From: Psychrobacter sp. JCM 18900 | GTDB taxonomy: Bacteria > Pseudomonadota > Gammaproteobacteria > Pseudomonadales > Moraxellaceae | Assembly (NCBI RefSeq): GCF_904846625.1 | Contig: NZ_CAJHBL010000006.1 | Location: 62,001-126,000, forward strand | DNA: 64,000 bases | Direction: 5' to 3' | Part shown: positions 44,185-52,566 of the stretch, one piece after another | Numbering within the stretch: the first letter of the stretch is position 1 | Layout: the number at the start of each line of letters is the position of its first letter | Notes under the pieces: generated by a model | Database searches by the model: none | Told to the model about the DNA's origin: nothing | The model's input: the letters and a program-made list of their open reading frames with translations, nothing else | Made by a program: the position numbers and the translations under genes

Positions 44185-45078
44185 TTAAGCCTGCAACTGT
44201 GCAATTAACCATTCTAAAATAGCCCACACAAACAGCATCCACTCTGGCTCTTCTACTGGTGCCTCAGGGGTATCTGAACTCTCACCTGCCTTCAATGGTA
44301 AATCAAACGCTTGAGATTTGGACTGACTATCTAGCATAGGCAATACATCGATACCAATCTCAGTGGTTAGCTCATCGATACTAATCACATCGATGCGTTC
44401 CGACTCATCATTTGGTGCATAATACACGCCTGCTTGATTGGTTGCTGGGATATATACAGCTTTGAAGAAATGGCTAGGCACAAGGACACGATTAGCGAGC
44501 TGCTTGGTTTTTTTATCAGTAAATGCCACACCTGTGATGGTATACACCTCACCGTATTGCTGCGTTAAATACCGAGTGGCAGATTCGATATTACGCCAGA
44601 TGTAGCGATTGTTACGTGGTGACTGCGGGGCAATATTGGCTAAACTAAAACTATCATACTGCTGGCTGCGATTGGCCATATTGGCGTTGGGTGCCAAATG
44701 CCCTCGATCATAGCCAGAACCTGAATAATCGGATAATGAGGCTCGTGCTGACTTTGGCAGTTTACTCTCTTCGTGAAAGCTGTCTTCACGATCGATCTGC
44801 TTAGCTTGTTGTAGACGTGTGCGATCGAGATACTCTGCTGACCAAAGTGGTGTACGCGATACCCCTGAGTACATAATTGCAAAGCCATCCATGCATAGCG
44901 TTTGTATGTCTTTTTTTAGCTTGGTATTGGTAAATTCAGGATAAACACCCCCATAAAAAGACTGGCTACATTGGGTCAAATCATCAGCATGTGCTTGGGT
45001 AATACCCGTCGCGACAAGAAATACTGCCATCATCGCACTATTCTTACATCCGTACTTAAGCCTACTAAAACTTATCAT
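44185..45078 (-). CDS. Secreted DNA/RNA non-specific endonuclease
   Basis: 297-aa nuclease of the beta-beta-alpha-Me NucA family. Signal peptide to ~Ala31 (ITQAHA), then the catalytic region: YDRGHLAPNANM with general base His127, and ANIAPQSPRNNRYIWRNIE with the metal-binding Asn (N163 region) and following Glu. The ~40-residue C-terminal segment is acidic, then hydrophobic (WMLFVWAILEWLIAQLQA), which may anchor it in a membrane. It probably acts outside the cytoplasm, scavenging or degrading nucleic acids. It lies just before the island border. Confidence 0.87.
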   Translation of the reverse strand: MISFSRLKYGCKNSAMMAVFLVATGITQAHADDLTQCSQSFYGGVYPEFTNTKLKKDIQTLCMDGFAIMYSGVSRTPLWSAEYLDRTRLQQAKQIDREDSFHEESKLPKSARASLSDYSGSGYDRGHLAPNANMANRSQQYDSFSLANIAPQSPRNNRYIWRNIESATRYLTQQYGEVYTITGVAFTDKKTKQLANRVLVPSHFFKAVYIPATNQAGVYYAPNDESERIDVISIDELTTEIGIDVLPMLDSQSKSQAFDLPLKAGESSDTPEAPVEEPEWMLFVWAILEWLIAQLQA

Positions 45079-45207
45079 TCAACTTTCAACCATTTATACT
45101 TGCCGTTACATACTTGCTATCCTAGCAGGCGCTTGCCAATAAAGAAAGATAGCGCGCAAGTCGTGACATTTTAAATGGTATCCGCTATACTTAGGCGTTC
45201 AAAAAAC

Positions 45208-45298
45208 GGTGAAGTGGGTGAGTGGCTGAAACCGCACGCCTGGAAAGTGTGTATACGTTCATAGCGTATCGAGGGTTCGAATCCCTCCTTCACCGCCA
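45208..45298 (+). tRNA. tRNA-Ser (anticodon GGA)
   Basis: Acceptor GGTGAAG pairs with CTTCACC, followed by discriminator G and encoded CCA. The anticodon loop CTGGAAA places GGA at 45242-45244; the long variable arm (TACG...CGTA) is class II as expected for Ser, and the T arm GAGGGTTCGAATCCCTC is canonical. The gene is intact. The integrase downstream in the same direction shows that its 3' end was used as an integration site. Confidence 0.96.
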
Positions 45299-45368
45299 AT
45301 CTTATAAAATCTTAGTTTTCCTAGCTTGTCCTAAACTATCCTATATACATATTAAACCCTTTAAATAT

Positions 45369-45389
45369 AACGCGTCTAGCGTTTTTTTT
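45369..45389 (+). terminator. tRNA-Ser terminator
   Basis: AACGC / GCGTT with a 5-base loop, followed by T8 and ATG, 70 bases past the tRNA. Confidence 0.72.
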
Positions 45390-45444
45390 ATGTCTGTCGT
45401 TTTCCCGGTCTATCCGAACATAACCCATCTATCCCGTGACTTGT

Positions 45445-45580
45445 GTTGGTCTATCTGTTGGTCTATGATTTCATTAGACCTCAAAAAGACCAACATTTAG
45501 GCTTTATAATTCAGCTTTAGACCAACGTTTTAGTTGTAACGCTTGAATCATATGTCTTGTAGCCACAGGAATAGACCAAC
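45445..45580. repeat. TAGACCAAC repeats before int (probable arm sites)
   Basis: Inverted copies GTTGGTCTA at 45445-45453 and 45457-45465; a half copy TTAGACC at ~45474; direct copies at 45487-45494 (AGACCAAC), 45518-45526 and 45572-45580. The last one touches the int ATG. Arrays like this in tRNA-int intervals are usually integrase arm-type sites, and the final copy could also let the integrase repress itself. Confidence 0.78.
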
Positions 45581-46936
45581 ATGCTAAGCGATAGTAAGAT
45601 CCGCAAGCTTAAACCAAGTGAAAAATGCACGCCTTCGCGTCCTGACAAATACAGCGATCAGTATGGCCTACAGCTTTTGGTACGCAGTACGGGCACAAAA
45701 ACATGGATAAGCGCTTATCGCTTTGATAACAAGCAGACGCGTATGACGCTTGGCACCTACCCCATTATGTCATTGTCTGAAGCAAGACAGGCCAACACTG
45801 AGATAAAGGCTCTGCTAGCTGACGGTATCGATCCAAAGAACAAAAAGCGTCAAGATAAGCTTGCGAATATCCACGCACAAAAATTCAATGATTATGCGTT
45901 AGAATGGCTCGCTGAGCGCCAGCGTAACGTCAAGCCTCGTACTTATCAGCAAGACTATAACCGTATGCACAAAGACGTGTTGCCACACTTTGAAGGCATT
46001 GCGCTAAAAGATGTGAGCTTTGAAGATTGCCGATCAATGGCAGATGAGATCGAAAAGCGTGTGAACAAAGACGGTGAGCCGCCACGTGAGGTGACCAGAC
46101 GCACTATCGATCTGGTGGCTAATGTTTTAAGACGTGCCAAACGCGAACGCATCATTGACCAAAACCCAATCGATGATCTAAAAGCACTCTACCCTAAAGC
46201 CAAAAGCCAGCACATGAAGCATGTAGATATACATGAGCTGCCTGCCCTACTCCAAGCTATCGAGGGCTATCATGGTCATGATCAAACCCGTTTAGGTATG
46301 AAGTTTTTAGCTTATTCATTTTGCCGCACCATTGAGCTACGTATGATGAAATGGGCACATATTGATTTTGCTAACCGTTTATGGCGTGTTGATATCGATA
46401 ACCTTAAAATTGCCCGTAAGCATGTCGTACCATTGTCAGACCAAATGCTTGCGGTGCTAGAAGAAATGAAAGCTATCACGGGGCAATATGAGTACGTGTT
46501 CTACCATACAGGTATGCATCAGCCCTATAGTGAGGAATTCATTAATAATGCACTAGATATACTAGGATATGCTGGTAAACAAACTGGACATGGCTTCCGT
46601 CATATCGCATCTACCAACCTCAATGAGCTTGGCTATATGGGTGACGCCATTGAGAAGCAAATGGCGCATGATAAAAAAAGCAGCATACGTGCGGTTTATA
46701 ACCACGCGCAACATTTAGAGGAGCGCCGTAAGATCATGCAGGTCTGGGCAGACTTTTTAGACCTACTCAGAGACACAGGCGAGGTTGTAGACTTTCAGAC
46801 AGCGCGGCAGCAGATTGAGAGTTCGTTAAATAACTATCAATCTGATGGCCTTGAAGCAATCGATAAACGAAACCTTATTCAAGCGCTCATTAATAAGGGT
46901 ATGACGAAGATAGAGTTGCAGAAACTATTACAATAA
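45581..46936 (+). CDS. P4-type tyrosine integrase
   Basis: 451 aa. N-terminal DUF4102 domain (~1-95: KIRKLKPSEK, GLQLLVRSTGTKTWI, YPIMSLSEAR), SAM-like core-binding domain (~105-195) and catalytic domain (~210-390) with Arg249 (FCRTIELR), His337-Arg340 (HGFRH), His363 and nucleophile Tyr373 (AVYNHA), so it appears active. The last ~60 residues are an extra helical tail. Same strand as and just downstream of the tRNA. No strong RBS; one TAGACCAAC copy abuts the start. Confidence 0.95.
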   Translation: MLSDSKIRKLKPSEKCTPSRPDKYSDQYGLQLLVRSTGTKTWISAYRFDNKQTRMTLGTYPIMSLSEARQANTEIKALLADGIDPKNKKRQDKLANIHAQKFNDYALEWLAERQRNVKPRTYQQDYNRMHKDVLPHFEGIALKDVSFEDCRSMADEIEKRVNKDGEPPREVTRRTIDLVANVLRRAKRERIIDQNPIDDLKALYPKAKSQHMKHVDIHELPALLQAIEGYHGHDQTRLGMKFLAYSFCRTIELRMMKWAHIDFANRLWRVDIDNLKIARKHVVPLSDQMLAVLEEMKAITGQYEYVFYHTGMHQPYSEEFINNALDILGYAGKQTGHGFRHIASTNLNELGYMGDAIEKQMAHDKKSSIRAVYNHAQHLEERRKIMQVWADFLDLLRDTGEVVDFQTARQQIESSLNNYQSDGLEAIDKRNLIQALINKGMTKIELQKLLQ

Positions 46937-46955
46937 TTCATTCTTACAATGTTAG

Positions 46956-47037
46956 TAGACCTCTTGCATAAGTCATCGCTAGCCCTTGTGAATCTGTCAG
47001 TGGAAGTCAATGAACTGTTACTTTTGCAAGAAGTCTA
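46956..47037. mobile_element. 82-bp MITE-like element
   Basis: Terminal inverted repeats of 18 bp, TAGACCTCTTGCATAAGT (46956-46973) and its complement-matching ACTTTTGCAAGAAGTCTA (47020-47037), 16 of 18 paired. The outermost bases are TA on both sides, so a TA target duplication is likely. No coding capacity. The parent IS is not in the window. Confidence 0.65.
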
Positions 47038-47087
47038 GTTATTAAAAATATCATATCAAATCGACCAGTTTTACATACTAGAGCCAT

Positions 47088-48311
47088 CTATTTCTTATTA
47101 AAGATTCTGTCATGTTCATCTTTAATCAACTGACCTACAACTTTTGAGGCAGAAGTGGTTCCTTCTGCTTTCTTAATAGAGTCCAGTAGATCTTGGTCTT
47201 TTTTATAAATCTTTATTTGGCTTAGATCTTCGTTTTTGTTACTCGCTGAAAATTTATTCCATGCGTCTTTCATGTTCTCTATGACTTTATCTCTATATGA
47301 TATTACTGGTATCGTCTCGAAATCAAAGTTAGGGTCACTTGTATTTATATTTTTAGTAAAGCATTCATACGTGTAATCTACGTTTGATAGAATATCTAGA
47401 CTGGCTAAGATTAAGTTGTACTTGTCTTCTAGAGATACGGGTATAAAGACATTCTGAAGTATAAGGTGGTCTCTCTTTTCTGAGCTCAGATAGTTATAAG
47501 CCCATTCAACTTGTTCGCTATCATCACCCTTGAGCCACTTAATTTCTCTATCAGTACGATTTCTAAAATAGTTGGACTTAACTATTTCGATACTGCGTGT
47601 TAAAGGATGCGGATGACTGTTTATGTCTACAAGATTTGCATAATACGGAAGGGTGAGTGGACTGCAGTTAAAATGCGTGACCTCATATTTTAGATAATTC
47701 GAAATATGAGAAACTAACTCAGTACCTCCGACCATAGTTTTGTCGTAAAAAGAACCTTGAACTACATAAGCAATATGCAGAGCGTTACGGAGATCATCTT
47801 TGATCCAGTTGAGCGAGCTATCTGGTAGCTGATTATCAATTTTAAATTGCATTAACTCGTGAAAATATTGGATTGGATAATGCTGAGTTTTAAACATACT
47901 TTTCAAAATAGGTTTAAAAGCCCCCTTATCCAAGTTCATGTTAACTGTTGTGTTTCCCGTATACATATTGTGCGCAAACACTAGGCTCTTGCACTCATCC
48001 TCATTAAAACGTTCAACCGTTTTATAAAAATCTTCCAAGTTTTTCCAAGTTTGTTTTTGGTGATGAAAATATAAATCAGTATTAAATTTATATTGTTGAG
48101 CTAAGTGGTATGCATTAGCTTGATTTAATAATTCTTGATTTAAGTTAAAAGGCTGAATATGGGTTTCGACAACCTCAGATTTCGGAATGCTTGAAAGGCT
48201 TGAACTTATTTCAGCATCGTAATTTCGTTCGACAGTGGTAACTACGTTCGAACCTAATTCATCACCAGATTGGCTATTATTTTCGTGATTATCATGGTAT
48301 TTCATTGCCAT
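47088..48311 (-). CDS. Hypothetical protein, island-borne
   Basis: 407 aa, soluble, not recognised. The first ~45 residues are polar (Asn/Ser/Glu) and disordered-looking; the middle is aromatic-rich and probably helical; the last ~45 residues (KIYKKDQDLLDSIKKAEGTT then ASKVVGQLIKDEHDRIF) resemble a ribbon-helix-helix DNA-binding tail. GGAAGA lies before the ATG. AT-rich, opposite in direction to all neighbours, alone between two spacers. It may be an island cargo gene, but no function is proposed. Confidence 0.7.
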   Translation of the reverse strand: MAMKYHDNHENNSQSGDELGSNVVTTVERNYDAEISSSLSSIPKSEVVETHIQPFNLNQELLNQANAYHLAQQYKFNTDLYFHHQKQTWKNLEDFYKTVERFNEDECKSLVFAHNMYTGNTTVNMNLDKGAFKPILKSMFKTQHYPIQYFHELMQFKIDNQLPDSSLNWIKDDLRNALHIAYVVQGSFYDKTMVGGTELVSHISNYLKYEVTHFNCSPLTLPYYANLVDINSHPHPLTRSIEIVKSNYFRNRTDREIKWLKGDDSEQVEWAYNYLSSEKRDHLILQNVFIPVSLEDKYNLILASLDILSNVDYTYECFTKNINTSDPNFDFETIPVISYRDKVIENMKDAWNKFSASNKNEDLSQIKIYKKDQDLLDSIKKAEGTTSASKVVGQLIKDEHDRIFNKK

Positions 48312-48843
48312 AGTTCTTCCAAAAAAACTCTTAAAAAGTGGGTTTATAGTCTATTTTAGTAGGAAAAAACTATGTTTTAACTACATGAAAACTCCCTAAT
48401 ATAGGGGCATGAGCAGTATTACCCCCTTTTTTAGCTTAAAATAAACCTGTATTTTATATTTCATCTTGTCGTCTTAACTATACATTGGGTTTGACCCTTG
48501 TTCTAGCAGTAAGTTTAGACAGTTTCTTTCCTAACATTACTATTTCGTTTAAGGGTTAACTACGTTGGATTGTTCAGGTTATCAGGCCACTAAACAAAGA
48601 CACTCTACGACAAATTTTGTAACCCTATCCGCTAACTCCATTTCGACATAAACCCAAACTCTGAAGACAATTTACTATAAAGCTTAAATTGCAACTCCCA
48701 GGTACACGACGAAAAAAATGAACTATCCCCTCATTCTTAGTGGGTTATTTATATTATTAATTAATACTTAAGAATGTATAGTAAAAAACAACGCACTTCA
48801 TTGATGGTTATGTACGCCAAACTAAAATCAATGGAGCATACTC
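48312..48843. other. 532-base spacer with inverted repeats before the Rep-like gene
   Basis: No gene seen. Two perfect inverted repeats lie close to the Gp2-like start: CATTCTTA (48732-48739) with TAAGAATG (48769-48776), and CATTGAT (48799-48805) with ATCAATG (48827-48833). Between them the DNA is very AT-rich. This could be an origin or operator for the adjacent HUH-type protein, or the promoter region only. Confidence 0.45.
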
Positions 48844-49758
48844 ATGTCATATTCACTCATTAATCAATCACAACTTATTGCTAGTATCGATAGTCTCGTC
48901 AGAGACATCATATTCCAGCCTTTCAATTTTAACGACATTAACAATCGTTTGAATGCGCTGTACAACCCTTTCATGGAAAGTCTAAATCCTGATCTATTCT
49001 ACTCGCAGACTATCGACTCATTTGTCTACAGTACCGATGCTATTGTCGGCGATTCATACCCCTCCGATGTTATCTGGGATCATGATAAAACTCAGCAATT
49101 CGTTAATAACATAGCTTGCTATAAAAATAACATTGAGACCGAAGACAACGCTTGGCGTTATCAAGAGAGTCAGAATAAAAGAAACCTTGAACGCTACGTT
49201 AGAAGTTTGCTCAATCACTACTCAAGACTATTATTCGTTCGTGTTGACTTAAAGTACTCACAAGAAACTAGCCATACTGTGACCATTGAAGATTTTAATC
49301 GTCACATGTCTAAGCTCAGAGAGCTGATTGGTAATAAGCAAACTTGCTTTACACATTTGCAAGGCAACGCTTGGGCATTGGAGCAAGGGTATGAGAACGG
49401 AGGGCTTCATTGTCACTTACTGCTGATCTATGATGGATCGGAAAGGCAAAATGATTGGTTCATCGCTAAGGAAGTTGGTGAGAAGTGGCAGGAGGTCACA
49501 AATGGTACAGGTGCTTATTATAATTATCATAATGCAGAGACTAAGCAGAGGTATCAGATAAACGATCGCTTAGGCATTGGTATGATAAATAGAGATAACC
49601 CAGTGCAAGTAGAAAACGCTGTATGTACAGCGTTGTATTTAACCAAGCCTGAAAAGCTAGGCCAGCACTTAAAAGTATGGTTGCCTAGCATGCGTACCTT
49701 TGGTAATGGTATTTATAGGACTGCTAAGCGTCGAGGACTACCGCCCATAGCTAAATAA
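48844..49758 (+). CDS. Inovirus-type Gp2 / YagK-YfjJ family replication-like protein
   Basis: 304 aa. The C-terminal half (~110-290) fits the YagK/YfjJ C-terminal domain: a run ending in GLHCHLLLIYDG supplies an HUH motif (His189-Cys-His191), and ALYLTKPEK gives a candidate nucleophile Tyr265 with Lys268. Proteins of this type start rolling-circle replication in filamentous phages, and relatives occur in CP4-type E. coli prophages. The N-terminal ~100 residues show no known motif. A terminator follows 70 bases after the stop. Confidence 0.78.
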   Translation: MSYSLINQSQLIASIDSLVRDIIFQPFNFNDINNRLNALYNPFMESLNPDLFYSQTIDSFVYSTDAIVGDSYPSDVIWDHDKTQQFVNNIACYKNNIETEDNAWRYQESQNKRNLERYVRSLLNHYSRLLFVRVDLKYSQETSHTVTIEDFNRHMSKLRELIGNKQTCFTHLQGNAWALEQGYENGGLHCHLLLIYDGSERQNDWFIAKEVGEKWQEVTNGTGAYYNYHNAETKQRYQINDRLGIGMINRDNPVQVENAVCTALYLTKPEKLGQHLKVWLPSMRTFGNGIYRTAKRRGLPPIAK

Positions 49759-49825
49759 TTTCAGATACATACTACATTCATGAGATCGAGCATTAACGTC
49801 CTAATGCTCATCCTTACTCATCATT

Positions 49826-49853
49826 AAAGGCCTGCCTCGTACAGGCCTTTTTT
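49826..49853 (+). terminator. Terminator after the Gp2-like gene
   Basis: Perfect stem AAAGGCCTG / CAGGCCTTT, 7-base loop, T run then ATG. Only 24 bases separate the T run from the next start codon at 49878. Confidence 0.9.
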
Positions 49854-49877
49854 ATGCCCATCATTTAAGGAGTTTTT

Positions 49878-50159
49878 ATGAAACCAGTATGTCCACGTTG
49901 TCAGTCATTATCGGTGTATGAGATGACTTATGATGCTCACGATTGTTTGATCGATGAGCTGTTGTCTCCCACTGCACTGATCGGTCTTAGCATCAGTCTA
50001 TGCAGGACGTTTAGAGTACATCTTGTGATCGGTGTGATTACAGGTACTGCGATTGCAACCCTGATCGAGATGGCTCAATCAAACACTACTATACCGATGC
50101 TAGTCAACAAGCAATATCGCTGTGATAACTGTAGCCACGTGTTTACGACTTTCAACTAA
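49878..50159 (+). CDS. Split zinc-ribbon small membrane protein
   Basis: 93 aa, not recognised as a named family. CPRC (Cys5, Cys8) at the start and CDNC (Cys82, Cys85) at the end could form one zinc ribbon, but a ~70-residue insert with two hydrophobic stretches (~33-48 and ~48-64) separates the halves. If those are membrane helices, both Cys pairs lie on the same side. AAGGAG gives a strong RBS. It is located between the Rep-like gene and DUF932, right after a terminator. Confidence 0.72.
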   Translation: MKPVCPRCQSLSVYEMTYDAHDCLIDELLSPTALIGLSISLCRTFRVHLVIGVITGTAIATLIEMAQSNTTIPMLVNKQYRCDNCSHVFTTFN

Positions 50160-50201
50160 CTATCAACTTACTTAACCAATCAATCTAAAAGGAATATTCT
50201 C

Positions 50202-51194
50202 ATGGCACATTTAATCGAATCAATGGCATACGTTGGCGAAACACCTTGGCATGGCTTAGGTAATGAGCTGGCACCCAAGCAGCCTATCGAGGTCTGGGCT
50301 AAGCAAGCCGGTATGGACTGGCGTATTGAGTCATCGGATGTCAGTTACATGGCAAACAACCATAAAGGCCACAATCTGATTCTGCCCTTTGCTGAACAGA
50401 AGGTGTTGTACCGTAGTGATAACTTCGAGCCGTTATCGGTAGTCAGTCAGCGATATCAGGAAGTACAGCCACGTGAGATTCTAGAATTCTATCGTGATCT
50501 TACTGAACAGTCTGACTTTGAGCTGGAGACTGCTGGGGTATTAAAGGGTGGTCGCAAGCTATGGGCACTGGCTCGTACAGGCCAGTCAGCAACGCTTAAG
50601 GGTAAGGATGTCAGTAATGGCTACTTGTTACTGGCAACCGCTTGTGATGGCACGTTAGCGACTACCGCTCAGTTCACCTCTATCCGTGTGGTATGTAATA
50701 ACACTTTAGCGATTAGCTTGGCTAACGGTAATGGTGGTGTGGTGAAAGTACCGCATTCCACCTCCTTTGATGCTGACAAGGTCAAACAGCAATTAGGCGT
50801 ATCAGTGAAGCAGTGGGAGGAGCACAGCTATGAGATGAAGCAGTTATCTGAGCGCCGTGTCACTCAAGCAGAGGCGGCTAACTATCTTAGCCGTGTGTTC
50901 AATGATCAAGACAATGACATCATTCTGTTTAACAGCGCTAAGAAAGAGAAAGATGCAGTGCCCAATGCCAAAGCGATGAATCAGGTCATGAAGATGTTTA
51001 ACGGCCAAGGTCGCGGTGCCACACTCGATGCAGCCAGTGATACGGCTTATGGCTTGCTGTGTAGCATCACTGAGTACGTGGATCATGAACGACGTGCGAT
51101 GAATACGGATAACCGTCTCAATTCAGCATGGTTCGGTGCTGGCGCTAAGCTGAAACAGAAAGGGTTAGAGCAATCGCTACTGATGCTTGCTTAA
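50202..51194 (+). CDS. DUF932 phage/plasmid-like protein (TIGR03299 type)
   Basis: 330 aa. MAHLIESMAYVGETPWHGLG is the standard opening of this family, and the body has VSQRYQEVQPREILEFYRDL, TSIRVVCNNTLAISLA and NAKAMNQVMKMFNGQGRG. The family sits in recombination modules of plasmids, ICEs and prophages (YfjQ/YafZ are relatives); molecular role unknown. AAAGGAATATTCTC serves as RBS. First of three recombination-type genes here. Confidence 0.88.
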   Translation: MAHLIESMAYVGETPWHGLGNELAPKQPIEVWAKQAGMDWRIESSDVSYMANNHKGHNLILPFAEQKVLYRSDNFEPLSVVSQRYQEVQPREILEFYRDLTEQSDFELETAGVLKGGRKLWALARTGQSATLKGKDVSNGYLLLATACDGTLATTAQFTSIRVVCNNTLAISLANGNGGVVKVPHSTSFDADKVKQQLGVSVKQWEEHSYEMKQLSERRVTQAEAANYLSRVFNDQDNDIILFNSAKKEKDAVPNAKAMNQVMKMFNGQGRGATLDAASDTAYGLLCSITEYVDHERRAMNTDNRLNSAWFGAGAKLKQKGLEQSLLMLA

Positions 51195-51223
51195 CCAGGG
51201 CTGTTTTAACTTGACAAACAATT

Positions 51224-51250
51224 AACCACGCCTTTGAGCGTGGTTTTTTT
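51224..51250 (+). terminator. Terminator after the DUF932 gene
   Basis: AACCACGC / GCGTGGTT with a 6-base loop, T7 then ATG. 30 bases past the stop; 50 bases before the yqaJ-type start. Confidence 0.9.
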
Positions 51251-51300
51251 ATGCCGTTTATTTCTTATCAATCAATAACCATTCTATTAGGGAGTTCACT

Positions 51301-52428
51301 ATGAACCTGATCGCATTAAACACGACGACTCAGCCAAGACAGACCAAGCGTGCCACCGTTAAAGTTAAGATGCCGATAAAGACTAAACATGGTATCGAAG
51401 ATAGACCAAAGACCAAGCTAGAGAATAAACCCGTTAAGCTGCCTACTGGTCAATCAACTACAGCTAAGCGTTTGGTCAATACCAAATATTTAAGTCGTGA
51501 AGAATGGCTACAAGTGCGCAAGCAAGGCATTGGCAGTTCGGATGCCGCTGCCGCTTGTGGTATCCATCCGTATTTGTCGATGCTTGAGCTATGGATGATC
51601 AAGACTGGTCGCATGAGCTCAGATATCAATGAGAGCATCGAAGGCTATTCGCCACTGTACTGGGGCAATACCTTAGAGCCGATGGTCGCTAAGTACTATC
51701 AAGAACATACAGGAAACAAGGTACGCCGCGTCAATGCCATCTTGCAACATCCTGATTCTGATAAAGCCTTTATGCTGGCTAACCTAGACTATGCCATTAC
51801 AGGTAATGACGAGGTACAGATTCTAGAGTGTAAAACCGCTGGTGAACACGGAGCCAAGCTATGGAAGCATGGCGTGCCGTTATATGTGACATGCCAAGTA
51901 CAGCATCAGTTAGCAGTTACAGGTAAACAAGCTGCGCATATCTGCGTGCTGCTGTGTGGGCATGAAGCTAAGATCTACAAAGTTGAGCGTGACGAGCGCT
52001 TGATTGATTCCATCATGGAGAATGAGCGTCTGTTCTGGCAGTACGTGGAGACAGACACGCCACCAACCCCCGACCACTCAGAATCTGCTGCTCGGGCATT
52101 AAAGCAGTTGTACCCAACCCCTAAGCCATCAAGCAAGGTTGATCTAACGGATGATGATGGCGCTAACAAGCTGTTTGAGCAATTGCTGAGCTACCGTGAC
52201 TACATGCAGGAGCTAGAAGAACGCCATGACCAAGTGAAGCATCAGCTGCAAACGCTGATTGCTGATAATGAAGTGGCTGTGTTTGAGAAAGGCGCGATCT
52301 CTTGGAAACGCTCAAAAGATAGTATTGGTTTAGACAGTAAAGCCATTATCAAAACCCATCCTGAGCTATTAGCCAAGTTCAGTAAAACAAAGCAAGGCAG
52401 CAGACGTTTCGTTGTGCTTAATGACTGA
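51301..52428 (+). CDS. YqaJ-type viral recombinase / exonuclease
   Basis: 375 aa. After a ~55-residue basic N terminus comes the lambda-exonuclease-like YqaJ core: REEWLQVRKQGIGSSDAAAACGIHPYLS, WGNTLEPMVAKYY, catalytic Asp163 (ANLDYAI) and Glu176-x-Lys178 (LECKTA). It then has a coiled-coil region (~290-330). Such enzymes resect 5' strands for single-strand annealing recombination; the annealing partner (Bet/RecT) is not seen here. GGGAG gives the RBS. Confidence 0.9.
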   Translation: MNLIALNTTTQPRQTKRATVKVKMPIKTKHGIEDRPKTKLENKPVKLPTGQSTTAKRLVNTKYLSREEWLQVRKQGIGSSDAAAACGIHPYLSMLELWMIKTGRMSSDINESIEGYSPLYWGNTLEPMVAKYYQEHTGNKVRRVNAILQHPDSDKAFMLANLDYAITGNDEVQILECKTAGEHGAKLWKHGVPLYVTCQVQHQLAVTGKQAAHICVLLCGHEAKIYKVERDERLIDSIMENERLFWQYVETDTPPTPDHSESAARALKQLYPTPKPSSKVDLTDDDGANKLFEQLLSYRDYMQELEERHDQVKHQLQTLIADNEVAVFEKGAISWKRSKDSIGLDSKAIIKTHPELLAKFSKTKQGSRRFVVLND

Positions 52429-52499
52429 GAGAAAGATCACTCAATCATCAACACAATAACAATCAGTCAAAGCTAATTAATCAAAGCAAGTGCATAACT

Positions 52500-52526
52500 G
52501 CCCACCTATCACAGGTGGGCTTTTTT
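52500..52526 (+). terminator. Terminator after the YqaJ gene
   Basis: Perfect stem GCCCACCT / AGGTGGGC, 5-base loop, T6 then ATG. 40 bases before the next start codon. Confidence 0.9.
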
Positions 52527-52566
52527 ATGGCTCAACATACTCTATAAACACATAAGGAATACCATT

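Noticed and set aside
47088..48311. Idea that the unknown protein is a replication initiator
   Set aside because: No HUH, Rep_3 or helicase motif seen; only a possible ribbon-helix-helix tail.
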